DNA of 64,000 bases from Crenothrix sp. D3 (GTDB lineage Bacteria; Pseudomonadota; Gammaproteobacteria; Methylococcales; Methylomonadaceae), in assembly GCA_002134785.1 (NCBI GenBank), contig MBQZ01000029.1, positions 186,001-250,000 on the forward strand, given 5' to 3'. Shown here one piece after another: positions 54,748 through 62,937 of the stretch; position 1 is the stretch's first letter, and the number at the start of each line of letters is the position of its first letter. The notes under the pieces were generated by a model. It was given only the letters and a program-made list of their open reading frames with translations. It did not search any database and was not told the origin of the DNA. The position numbers were made by a program, and so were the translations under genes.

Positions 54748-55553
54748 CTTGGCAGGTTTTAACAGAAAGTGTACGCGGTGCAACGCATCACCGTAATGGC
54801 TTGCGTAATCAAGATGCAGTTGACCATTATCAAGCGGAAGGAGGCTTACCTTTGATTGTTGCCGTTGCCGATGGTCACGGTAGCGCACGTTGTACGCACA
54901 GTCATTTAGGCGCGAAGTTTGCTGTTGAAGCAGCAATTGACAGTGTGCTAACGGTGTTTGATTCACCTGATTTGACTTTGCCACAAATTCGCACTTTAGC
55001 AGAAAAATTGCCGCAAACACTTACTCATTGCTGGCACGATAAAGTCGATAGTTATCTAAAAAAATTGGGTATAGAAGATTGTTTACGCACAAAAGCATTG
55101 ACTAAAAATCGTTATTTACCCTTTGGTACAACCTTACTGGTTGCCTGTGTTTTAAAAGACTGTATTTTATATTGGCAAATCGGTGATGGTGATATTGTTG
55201 TCATTCAAGCGGATGGAATGCTAATTACGCCGATTCCAAACGATGCACGTTTATTGGGCAATGACACCACTTCTTTATGCAGTAAAAAACCGTGGCAAGA
55301 TTTTCGCTATACGTTTTCGCCATTGGTGAATGTTCCACCAAAAGCCATTTTTTTAATCACCGACGGTTATAAAAATTCGTTCAAACAAGTGGACGGTTTT
55401 TATCAAGCCTTAACCGATATTAACGACTTTATAAGCACCGATGGCGTGGATTCAGTGAAACAAGATTTAGCAGGCTGGCTTAATGAAACATCACAACAGG
55501 GCAGTGGTGATGATATTAGCTTAGCGGTCATTTATGGTGCTGAGGAAAAATAA
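54741..55553 (+). CDS. PP2C-type protein phosphatase of the TerY-P triad
   Basis: 270 residues. Metal-binding motifs RNQDAVDHY, VAVADGHGSARC, WQIGDGDIVV and SGDDISLAVI are in PP2C order, so the Mn/Mg-dependent phosphatase should be active. It should reverse phosphorylation by the kinase at 52647. Translationally coupled to the vWA gene, and its stop codon abuts the second shared-module gene. Confidence 0.88.
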   Translation: MVTWQVLTESVRGATHHRNGLRNQDAVDHYQAEGGLPLIVAVADGHGSARCTHSHLGAKFAVEAAIDSVLTVFDSPDLTLPQIRTLAEKLPQTLTHCWHDKVDSYLKKLGIEDCLRTKALTKNRYLPFGTTLLVACVLKDCILYWQIGDGDIVVIQADGMLITPIPNDARLLGNDTTSLCSKKPWQDFRYTFSPLVNVPPKAIFLITDGYKNSFKQVDGFYQALTDINDFISTDGVDSVKQDLAGWLNETSQQGSGDDISLAVIYGAEEK

Positions 55554-55554
55554 A

Positions 55555-56856
55555 ATGCTAGACCCACATCCTCGCGCACAACTGTGTTTTATTATTCAGC
55601 AATATGGTCAAAATATTATTACTGAACCAAAACGTTGTCGCGGGATGTTAAGCGATTTAGCCCCGCATCATCGCTTAGAAAATAATTTACTGGTTGCCGC
55701 ATTAGAGCAGAAAGTCGCACAAGAATTATTACAACCCAGTGCGTTAATTCCCCTCAATATGCAGTTAGAGCGTTTAGCAAAACGCTTGCATGATACTGTC
55801 GGAATGAAAGAAGAGTTTGCTTATTGGGCGGTGGAATCGTGGGCATTGGCTTTAGGTGTGAATCAATCGACGCTAAAAACATCACCAACACCACAGCCAG
55901 TAAAAGAAGGAAAAGCAGATCGTGTCGAAGTGGTACGCAAAAAACATCCTAATGCCTATGCAAAATGGTCTGCGCTTGACGATGATAGCCTAAGGAAAAA
56001 ATACGCGGAAGGTTCTACAATTGGCGAACTAGCCAAACTTCTGCACAGAACAGAAGGCGCGATACAATCAAGATTAACAAAACTTCACATTCAACCACCA
56101 CTACCGACAAAAACTATCACAATACAACAACGCATCGGTAAATTTATCGTGCAGGTTGGCTATAATGCCAAAGGTGCTGTTAGGCTTGTTCGAGGAGGAC
56201 ATAAAGTTGCAACGACATCTCCTCCTGAGACAGTAAAAACCCAAACATCACCGCCTGTTGTACCAGAGTCGTCATCAAAATTTTTTGCATGGTGGATAGT
56301 AGGATTTATTTTTATCGCTACTGTTTACATTTATTCTGGCTCTCAATCTGAAAATAATAATGCTCTTGAACAGCCTACAGCAGCTTCCATACCAACGCTA
56401 AGTCCGCCACAAGCTGTAACAAAAAATACCTACTGTATTGGCAACTGTATAAATGGACAAGGGACGCTTACTTACACCAATGGTGATAAATACATTGGTA
56501 ATTTTGAAAATGGCAAAGCAGATGGACAAGGAACATTTACTTATCAAGATGGAAGTAAGTACGTTGGCGAATTTAAAAACGGTCAACTCGTCAAAAATAA
56601 CCCACAAGCTACAACGCAAGCTGACAATAGAAAATTAGCCCCCGATGCTGTGACCCCACCATCTAAACCTGACAAAACACAAGCGCGTTGTATTAAGGGC
56701 AACTGTGTTAATGGACACGGCACACAGACCTATCCCGATGGTAGTAAATATATTGGCGAATTCAAAAATGGTTTATCCGATGGTCAAGGTACATTGATAT
56801 TACCCAATGGTGATAAGTATGTCGGTAAATTCAAACAGAATAAGTTTCAACAGTAA
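55555..56856 (+). CDS. Shared-module membrane protein with HTH-like domain and MORN repeats
   Basis: 433 residues from the ATG at 55555, one base after the PP2C stop. Residues 1-~105 repeat the module of the gene at 51673 (LAPHHRLENNLLVAALEQK, YWAVESWALALGV). Residues ~125-175 look like a Myb/HTH-type helical domain (LRKKYAEGSTIGELAKLLHR, GAIQSRLTKLHI). One membrane span lies near 243-262 (FFAWWIVGFIFIATVYIYSG). The C-terminal ~150 residues, predicted outside the cytoplasm, hold MORN repeats in two blocks (GTLTYTNGDKYIGNFENG; GTQTYPDGSKYIGEFKNG), each introduced by a CIxGNCxNG motif. Could be the membrane receptor of the triad (inference). Confidence 0.78.
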   Translation: MLDPHPRAQLCFIIQQYGQNIITEPKRCRGMLSDLAPHHRLENNLLVAALEQKVAQELLQPSALIPLNMQLERLAKRLHDTVGMKEEFAYWAVESWALALGVNQSTLKTSPTPQPVKEGKADRVEVVRKKHPNAYAKWSALDDDSLRKKYAEGSTIGELAKLLHRTEGAIQSRLTKLHIQPPLPTKTITIQQRIGKFIVQVGYNAKGAVRLVRGGHKVATTSPPETVKTQTSPPVVPESSSKFFAWWIVGFIFIATVYIYSGSQSENNNALEQPTAASIPTLSPPQAVTKNTYCIGNCINGQGTLTYTNGDKYIGNFENGKADGQGTFTYQDGSKYVGEFKNGQLVKNNPQATTQADNRKLAPDAVTPPSKPDKTQARCIKGNCVNGHGTQTYPDGSKYIGEFKNGLSDGQGTLILPNGDKYVGKFKQNKFQQ

Positions 56857-56876
56857 GATACGTTGCCGAACGTATC
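56857..56876 (+). terminator. Hairpin at the end of the five-gene island
   Basis: GATACGTT-GCCG-AACGTATC, 8-bp perfect stem starting immediately after the TAA. No T-tract, so termination is uncertain, but it marks the end of the island. Confidence 0.5.
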
Positions 56877-57063
56877 ATGTGAAGGAATTCCATGTTCCAG
56901 TTTCAATACGCAGGTGAACCATGCCCCTTTTTAGGTCAATAGAATTTTAATGCGATTGCCCTAATGCCTTTACGGTGCTTTTTGGGTAAATCGAGCAAAA
57001 AAGTAAAAAACCAGCGACAATACTAGAATCGAAAACGTTAAATCTTTCACATTTAGGTTAGGT

Positions 57064-57312
57064 ATGAAATCACAGCAGCAACACCAACTAATAGCATCAA
57101 CTCATGATCAATTGTCATCGCCTTGTGTAAAAAACTGCTGTTTGGATGATAATGATATTTGTTTGGAGTGTTTTCGCTCGCTGGAAGAAATAAGAAAATG
57201 GCGGCAAGTCGATGATGATACTCGTCACTGTTTTTTAATTAATGCACAATGCCGTAAAAAAGACCATAAGACTAAAATAACACCAACGTGCGATACAGGA
57301 GATTTGCAATGA
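57064..57312 (+). CDS. DUF1289 family small Cys-rich protein
   Basis: 82 residues. The DUF1289 pattern SPCVKNCCLDDNDICLECFR followed by EEIRKW is clear; the four cysteines may bind a metal. Function not established. Overlaps the start of the next gene by 4 bases, so both are probably co-translated. Confidence 0.85.
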   Translation: MKSQQQHQLIASTHDQLSSPCVKNCCLDDNDICLECFRSLEEIRKWRQVDDDTRHCFLINAQCRKKDHKTKITPTCDTGDLQ

Positions 57313-57908
57313 AACAATTACACCGAAAAGATTTATTTGGCTGGTCAGAGTTTAATAAAGAACGCAATCTGGATTTTCACAGTGTGTTGTGGGTGCGCGA
57401 GGCGGGCAATGTGTTAATTGATCCATTACCGATGTCTGAACACGATCACGATCATTTACAATGTTTGGGCGGTGTTAATTATATTGTCATCACTAACAGC
57501 GATCATTGTCGTGCGACAGAACAAATTGCCAGCAGTACGGGGGCGATAGTTTATGGCCCAGCGGGTGAAGAAGACCGTTTTCCTATTGTATGTGACCATT
57601 GGATTCATGATAAAGAAGAGATATTTCAAGGACTGATTGCCTATCAATTGCATGGCTCTAAAACAGCGGGTGAACTCGCGTTATTATTGGATCATCACAC
57701 GTTGATAACGGGCGATTTAATCCGTTGCCATATTGCAGGCGAATTGTGTTTACTGCCCGATGCTAAACTTGCCGATAAACAGTTGGCGATAAAATCGGTT
57801 AAACGTCTGGCTGAACTACCGAATATTAATGCAGTATTAACAGGTGATGGCTGGCCACTGTTTAGTCATGGTAGTGAAGCCCTGCACCGTTTGGCGCGGT
57901 CATTGTAA
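57309..57908 (+). CDS. MBL-fold hydrolase-like protein, degenerate metal site
   Basis: 199 residues from the ATG at 57309 (AGGAG upstream). The sequence alternates as in metallo-beta-lactamase folds (NVLIDPLPMSEHD, YIVITNSDHCRAT, LHGSKTAGELALLLD, LITGDLI, AVLTGDGWPLF), but the canonical HxHxDH is reduced to NSDHCRAT, so activity is doubtful or altered. Followed by a palindromic repeat. Confidence 0.7.
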   Translation: MKQLHRKDLFGWSEFNKERNLDFHSVLWVREAGNVLIDPLPMSEHDHDHLQCLGGVNYIVITNSDHCRATEQIASSTGAIVYGPAGEEDRFPIVCDHWIHDKEEIFQGLIAYQLHGSKTAGELALLLDHHTLITGDLIRCHIAGELCLLPDAKLADKQLAIKSVKRLAELPNINAVLTGDGWPLFSHGSEALHRLARSL

Positions 57909-57918
57909 TTTGTAATAT

Positions 57919-57946
57919 CGGCGTACAAACCTAGATTTGTACGCCG
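57919..57946. repeat. CCTAGG-family palindrome, copy 3
   Basis: CGGCGTACAAACCTAGATTTGTACGCCG, 28 bases, a single off-symmetry base at the centre (CTAG then A). Placed 11 bases after the MBL-like gene; it could act as its terminator. Confidence 0.88.
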
Positions 57947-58014
57947 AACCCACTTGGCTTAAACGCTATTTTGCTACATTCGCGTTCACTTTTTGGCAAA
58001 CCGACAGTTGAATT

Positions 58015-60402
58015 ATGATTAGAAATATTTCTTTAAAATTTTACAGTCTGATTGTTATTGTTATTTTCAGTTGTTTTGCGGTGGTTTATAGCGATGTGTC
58101 TCTGCTTACGACGCATAAAATAAGTCCGCCAATACCGATTAATAACCAACACGCGCCTGTGTCTTATACCAAAGACGTTAAACCCATATTGGACTCGCGT
58201 TGTGTCGCTTGCCATAGTTGTTATGATTCCCCTTGCCAATTAAAACTGACTGCCTCTGAAGGCTTGAGTCGGGGCGCAACTAAAAAAACGGTTTATGACC
58301 ATGAGCGACTGAAAGCCGTTGAACCGACACGCTTGTTCATTGATGAAACCAGCACCGAAGGATGGCGCAAAAAAGACTTTTTTGCGGTCACTAATGAAGC
58401 CAATAACAGCCCAGAAGATAATCTTAACAAGTCGCTGATTGCCAAATTACTGCGTTTAAAACATGATAATCCGTTACCAACGACAGGCAAACTCCCCGAA
58501 GACATTGAGCTAAAATTAGAACGTGAATTGCAATGCCCTACGTTAGCTGAATTTGATAAGCATCAACAAAAACACCCGCTCTGGGGTATGCCTTATGGGA
58601 TGTCACCACTGACACAGCAACAAGACAGCACGTTGTTAAATTGGCTGCAAGATGGGGCAGTTATTGACCAAAAACATCAATTATCTACATCGGCGATTGC
58701 TGAAATCAGCAAATGGGAAGCGTTTTTTAATGGTACGTCATTGAAAGAACAGCTCAGTAGTCGTTATTGGTATGAACATTTATATTTAGGCGATTTGCAT
58801 TTCAAAGGTCATCCAGCAACTGAGTTTTATAAACTGGTACGGTCTAAAACTCCGTCTGGGCAAACCATCGCAGAAATTAACAGCGTGAGACCATTTGATA
58901 ATCCAAACACTAGCAAATTTTATTATCGCTTGCGCCCGATTACCTCTACCATTGTTGATAAAGACCATTTCGTTTACACCTTAAGCGATAAAAAAATGGC
59001 ACGCTTACGCACGCTGTTTTTAACACCCGACTACACGGTCACTAAATTACCTAATTACAACCAAGTTAGCGCGGCAAATCCGTTTGAAACTTTTAAAGAA
59101 TTGCCCGAAGTATCGCGTTATTCATTCCTGCTTGATGATTCCCTGTTCTTTTTTTCTGGCTTCATTAAAGGCCCTGTGTGCATGGGGCAAGCGGCGTTAA
59201 ACGTCATTCGGGATCAATTCTGGGTGGCGTTTCTCAAACCGCAAACTAACTATAATAAAGAAAGTATGCAATTTTTAGCCGATAACAGTGAGCATCTACA
59301 AATGCCCGCTTCTGAAGGTGAAGGTATCGGTTTTAACGCATGGCGACAGTTTCAGCAACGCCAAGAAAATTATTTACAAAACAAAGATACCTTTATCAGC
59401 GACGTATTATGGCAACAGCAAGCACCTGACTTAAATTTAATCTGGGACGGTGATGGAGTTAATGAAAATGCCCTGCTGACAGTATTTCGCCATTATGACA
59501 ATGCTACCGTGGTGACGGGTTTACTGGGGAAAACGCCGTTGACTGTGTGGGTAGTGGATTACCCGATATTTGAACGCATCCATTATTTGCTAGTGGCAGG
59601 TTATAACGTCTATGGCAGTGCGGGACATCAAGTGACTACCCGCTTGTACATGGATTTTTTACGCATGGAAGCGGAAAATTTGTTTCTTAAATTTGTCCCA
59701 TTAACTGCCCAAAAAACGCTGCATGACAGTTGGTATCAGGGCATTGACGTTAAGTTGTTCGGTTATTTTGAAACACCCGATTATGGCACGAATAAAGAAC
59801 CTGCCATTGGCTATCAAAGCAGTGATTATAAAAGCGAATTTTTTGCCCAAGTGCAGCAAAAAGCAAAGCAAGCGGGCGGCAAAGCGGATTTAATTAATCG
59901 CTGTCAGCACAACTGCACACTGACCGACAGCACTAACGAACAACAACACATTGACCAGTCCATGCGTCAACTTGCCAACTTGACAGGCAACGACCTGAGC
60001 GTGTTACCCGAGGTATCATTTTTACGCGTCAAAACCGCTAATCCTGAACAAGATCTTGCGTATACGCTGATTCGTAATAAAAAACTGCGTAATGTCTCGT
60101 TTATTTTTGCCGAAGATTTACGCCGTGAACCTGAAAAAGACACGCTCACCGTGATTCCAGATTTTATTGGCAGTTATCCCAATGTCTTTTTTGGTGTTCC
60201 AGTGACGCAATTGGACAGCTTTATTGAGCAACTTAAACACAGTTCAACTGATGTAAATAAGGATGATTTTTACGGTCATTACGGTATTCGTCGCACTAAT
60301 CCAGAGATTTGGCAGTATTATGATTTTTTCAATCAAAAACACCTCAGCGCACACCCAGAAACTGGCGGTCTTTTTGATATGAATCGCTACGAAAACCTGT
60401 AA
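58015..60402 (+). CDS. cti: Fatty acid cis/trans isomerase
   Basis: 795 residues, normal for Cti. An N-terminal membrane/signal segment (~7-27, FYSLIVIVIFSCFAVVY) exports it to the periplasm; a c-type heme motif CVACH lies at 63-67. Later blocks such as FIKGPVCMGQAALNVIRDQFW are characteristic. Cti converts cis to trans double bonds in membrane phospholipids without de novo synthesis, stiffening the membrane under solvent, heat or osmotic stress. It has its own ~70-base upstream region. Confidence 0.92.
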   Translation: MIRNISLKFYSLIVIVIFSCFAVVYSDVSLLTTHKISPPIPINNQHAPVSYTKDVKPILDSRCVACHSCYDSPCQLKLTASEGLSRGATKKTVYDHERLKAVEPTRLFIDETSTEGWRKKDFFAVTNEANNSPEDNLNKSLIAKLLRLKHDNPLPTTGKLPEDIELKLERELQCPTLAEFDKHQQKHPLWGMPYGMSPLTQQQDSTLLNWLQDGAVIDQKHQLSTSAIAEISKWEAFFNGTSLKEQLSSRYWYEHLYLGDLHFKGHPATEFYKLVRSKTPSGQTIAEINSVRPFDNPNTSKFYYRLRPITSTIVDKDHFVYTLSDKKMARLRTLFLTPDYTVTKLPNYNQVSAANPFETFKELPEVSRYSFLLDDSLFFFSGFIKGPVCMGQAALNVIRDQFWVAFLKPQTNYNKESMQFLADNSEHLQMPASEGEGIGFNAWRQFQQRQENYLQNKDTFISDVLWQQQAPDLNLIWDGDGVNENALLTVFRHYDNATVVTGLLGKTPLTVWVVDYPIFERIHYLLVAGYNVYGSAGHQVTTRLYMDFLRMEAENLFLKFVPLTAQKTLHDSWYQGIDVKLFGYFETPDYGTNKEPAIGYQSSDYKSEFFAQVQQKAKQAGGKADLINRCQHNCTLTDSTNEQQHIDQSMRQLANLTGNDLSVLPEVSFLRVKTANPEQDLAYTLIRNKKLRNVSFIFAEDLRREPEKDTLTVIPDFIGSYPNVFFGVPVTQLDSFIEQLKHSSTDVNKDDFYGHYGIRRTNPEIWQYYDFFNQKHLSAHPETGGLFDMNRYENL

Positions 60403-60474
60403 AAAACGAGCGTTGCCAGCTAAATCGGTATCATTATTGTATTTTATCCAAACGTCTTCTATTCTTTACTCATT

Positions 60475-60810
60475 ATGTTAATGAGTCTAAAAACAGCAGA
60501 ATTGAGAAAAATAATAATGAACATAATTGATTTGCGTAACAAATTACAGCAATCATCAATGGATTTGCGGATAGCTGACAGGCGTAAGGTTGGTTATCTA
60601 TTTGGTTCACCAGAATGGCTGGAATACACAAAAAACAATAACCTAAAATCCCTAGCAGCGGATCGCCGTAACACGATTCGCCGTAGCGAAGATCGAGAAC
60701 CTGCAACCAACACTAAAATTATTGATTCTAATACACACTACAAACGGATTTTTTTAACGGCAGGTGAAAAAAGATTACTTCAAGATATTTATTTGAGTGA
60801 CTTTGATTAG
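60475..60810 (+). CDS. Small conserved-looking hypothetical protein
   Basis: 111 residues from the first ATG, or 97 from the ATG at 60517 (MNIIDLRNKLQQ), which looks a more natural N terminus; neither has a good ribosome site. Rich in Arg/Asp with RIADRRKVGYLFGSPEW and AADRRNTIRRSEDREPA; no domain recognised, no export signal. A hairpin follows. Confidence 0.5.
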   Translation: MLMSLKTAELRKIIMNIIDLRNKLQQSSMDLRIADRRKVGYLFGSPEWLEYTKNNNLKSLAADRRNTIRRSEDREPATNTKIIDSNTHYKRIFLTAGEKRLLQDIYLSDFD

Positions 60811-60822
60811 CTACATAAATGT

Positions 60823-60849
60823 AGGGTGGGCAAATTTTTTGCTTACCCT
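60823..60849. terminator. Hairpin after the small hypothetical gene
   Basis: AGGGTGGGCAAA/TTTGCTTACCCT with two G-U pairs and a short T loop; probably a terminator or small intergenic repeat. Confidence 0.5.
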
Positions 60850-60954
60850 GCGCATCACTTAAGGCAATTCATAGCTCGACGATTCAATGTTCTGGCAACC
60901 ATTTTTACCTTCCCACCTTGTTTATTTCAAACGCCTAATTTATTCACGATTGGT

Positions 60955-60960
60955 TATAAT
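60955..60960 (+). promoter_or_regulatory. Possible -10 box upstream of the lipoprotein gene
   Basis: Consensus TATAAT 30 bases before the GTG start; no convincing -35 element. Confidence 0.3.
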
Positions 60961-60989
60961 GAACCTCTTTATTTAACCTTGGAGCAACT

Positions 60990-61778
60990 GTGAAAATTAA
61001 TAACCTAAAAAAACAAACTGCTAATTTGGTACTGGCATTATGTTTAACAAGCGCACTGGTAGGGTGTTCTTCTATTCAGTCAGCAAGTAATGATGCGAAG
61101 GATGTGCTGGTTGCACCCGCACCTAATGCAGGTTTTATTCAACAACCTGAACGTGATACTAAAATAGCCTATTTACCGTTTCAACGGGCTTGGATTGACC
61201 CTAATTTCAACAAGAGTAATTACACGCAGTTGGTTGTTGCCCCTGTTAACACCAACTATATGCTAGAAATGGATTGGTTACATCAGCTGAGTTCTGCGAG
61301 TGTACTAAGTGATGTCAAAAATGATATGCCTAAAATTGCTCAGTATTTCCATGATCAAATAGTCAAAGAATTCAATGAAGACCCTAATCATCGTTTTCAA
61401 ATTATCGACTCAGTTGCACAACGTACCGCACCCGCATTGCGCTTAGAAATTGCTTTAGTGGAAGTAGATCCATCAATGCCGATGTTACACGCGGCGGGCT
61501 GGGCAGTGGTTGGCGGTGGAGCGGCTGCTAATGTGATTAATCAGCGCAAAGCTGCGTTTGAAGGTCGTCTGCGTGATTTGCAAACCAACAAAATAGTGGC
61601 AACATTTGCTGATCGCAATATGCAGGATGTCGCGCCCCTCGATTTAACCAATTTAACGTGGTACGGCCCTGCTAAAGGTATTATGGATGGCTGGGCGAAA
61701 GAGTTTGTTGCTGTTGCCAACCGTAAACCAGGTGAGAAAGTAAGTAGCCCTACTGCATTTACATTAAGACCGTTCTAA
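60990..61778 (+). CDS. DUF3313-like lipoprotein
   Basis: 262 residues from a GTG with GGAG upstream. Lipobox ALVGC (Cys26). The mature part (DPNFNKSNYTQLVVAPVNT, FEGRLRDLQTNKIVATFADR) resembles DUF3313-type outer-membrane lipoproteins. Function unknown. A CCTAGG-family palindrome follows its stop. Confidence 0.7.
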   Translation: MKINNLKKQTANLVLALCLTSALVGCSSIQSASNDAKDVLVAPAPNAGFIQQPERDTKIAYLPFQRAWIDPNFNKSNYTQLVVAPVNTNYMLEMDWLHQLSSASVLSDVKNDMPKIAQYFHDQIVKEFNEDPNHRFQIIDSVAQRTAPALRLEIALVEVDPSMPMLHAAGWAVVGGGAAANVINQRKAAFEGRLRDLQTNKIVATFADRNMQDVAPLDLTNLTWYGPAKGIMDGWAKEFVAVANRKPGEKVSSPTAFTLRPF

Positions 61779-61788
61779 TCTGTTAATC

Positions 61789-61814
61789 GGCGTACAAACC
61801 TAGGTTTATATGCC
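61789..61814. repeat. CCTAGG-family palindrome, copy 4
   Basis: GGCGTACAAACCTAGGTTTATATGCC; right arm carries two changes. 10 bases after the lipoprotein gene. Confidence 0.85.
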
Positions 61815-61910
61815 AGCATTTTTATGGTTCACTCTATGGAAGATGTTATGAAAATCTTGCTAATAATAATGTGTGAACTGTTTACTTCGTGAGAAATTTT
61901 GTTTCCTACT

Positions 61911-62933
61911 ATGTTGAAATTTATCAAATGGTCGTTGCTGAGTTTGATGTTAGTAGCGACAACACTCTGGGCAGTGTTGGCGATTTATTTCGGTGATTCA
62001 CAGACTGGCATTTTACAGACCAGCCTAGCGGCGATAGTCGGCACGCTTGGTTTAGCGACGCTGATTAGTTTGGGCTTCGCTCAGTGGCGAAAACGTTTCT
62101 TAGTTGCTTATTCACTTCTATTTACAGTGATTTTAATTGGGTGGCTCTTGGCTGTTCAGCCCTCTAATAAGCGGCAATGGCAAGCGGATCTTGCTGTACT
62201 GCCTTATGCGACAGTCGAAGGTGATTTGGTCACCGTTCACAATATCCGCAACATGGATTACCGCAGTGAATTCGATTTTACCCCCGCTTATTACGATAAA
62301 ACCTTCGATTTGAATACCCTTGATGGTGTCGATTTGTTTGCCGTTTATTGGATGGGGCCAGCGATTGCGCATACCATTATGAGTTTTAATTTTGGTGAGC
62401 ATAATCATCTTGCGGTATCCATCGAAGCACGCAAAGAGCTAGGTGAAGGTTATTCGACCATTAAAGGATTTTTTCGCCAGTATGAACTGACGTATATCGT
62501 TGCCGATGAACGCGATGTGATTCGCTTGCGGACTAATTATCGCAAAGACCCCATTGAAAATGTCTATCTTTATCCGCTACACCCACCCAAAGAAAACCTA
62601 CGGCGTTTGTTTCTGGAATACATTCGGCAAATCAATGAACTGCATGAAAAACCGACATTTTATAATACTTTGCTGGATAACTGTACCACCGCTATTTGGT
62701 TTAATACCCGTGTCAATGCAGGGCATTTACCCTTTTCGTGGAAAATTTTATTGAGTGGTTATGTGCCTGAGTATATTTATGAATCGGGTGGTTTGAATAC
62801 ACAAATTCCGTTTGAACAATTGCAACAACAAGCGCATATTAATTCAGTTGCTAAGACGTTGGATAAGTCGCCCGATTTTTCACAGGGTGTTCGTGCGGCT
62901 ATTGAAAAACCGACACAAAACACACAGGAATAA
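61911..62933 (+). CDS. DUF4105 (Lnb-like) membrane protein
   Basis: 340 residues from the ATG at 61911. Two or three N-terminal membrane segments (~5-30, ~38-58, ~66-85), then a periplasmic DUF4105-type domain with FAVYWMGPAIAHTIMSF and the conserved YNTLLDNCTTAIW segment (Cys, possible nucleophile). Lnb proteins of this superfamily are lipoprotein N-acyltransferases in some Gram-positives; the role here is not established. Followed 4 bases later by a lipoprotein hydrolase gene. Confidence 0.72.
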   Translation: MLKFIKWSLLSLMLVATTLWAVLAIYFGDSQTGILQTSLAAIVGTLGLATLISLGFAQWRKRFLVAYSLLFTVILIGWLLAVQPSNKRQWQADLAVLPYATVEGDLVTVHNIRNMDYRSEFDFTPAYYDKTFDLNTLDGVDLFAVYWMGPAIAHTIMSFNFGEHNHLAVSIEARKELGEGYSTIKGFFRQYELTYIVADERDVIRLRTNYRKDPIENVYLYPLHPPKENLRRLFLEYIRQINELHEKPTFYNTLLDNCTTAIWFNTRVNAGHLPFSWKILLSGYVPEYIYESGGLNTQIPFEQLQQQAHINSVAKTLDKSPDFSQGVRAAIEKPTQNTQE

Positions 62934-62937
62934 AACC

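Noticed and set aside
57309..57908. Active metallo-beta-lactamase (glyoxalase II or similar)
   Set aside because: The HxHxDH metal motif is not present; only fold-level resemblance is supported.
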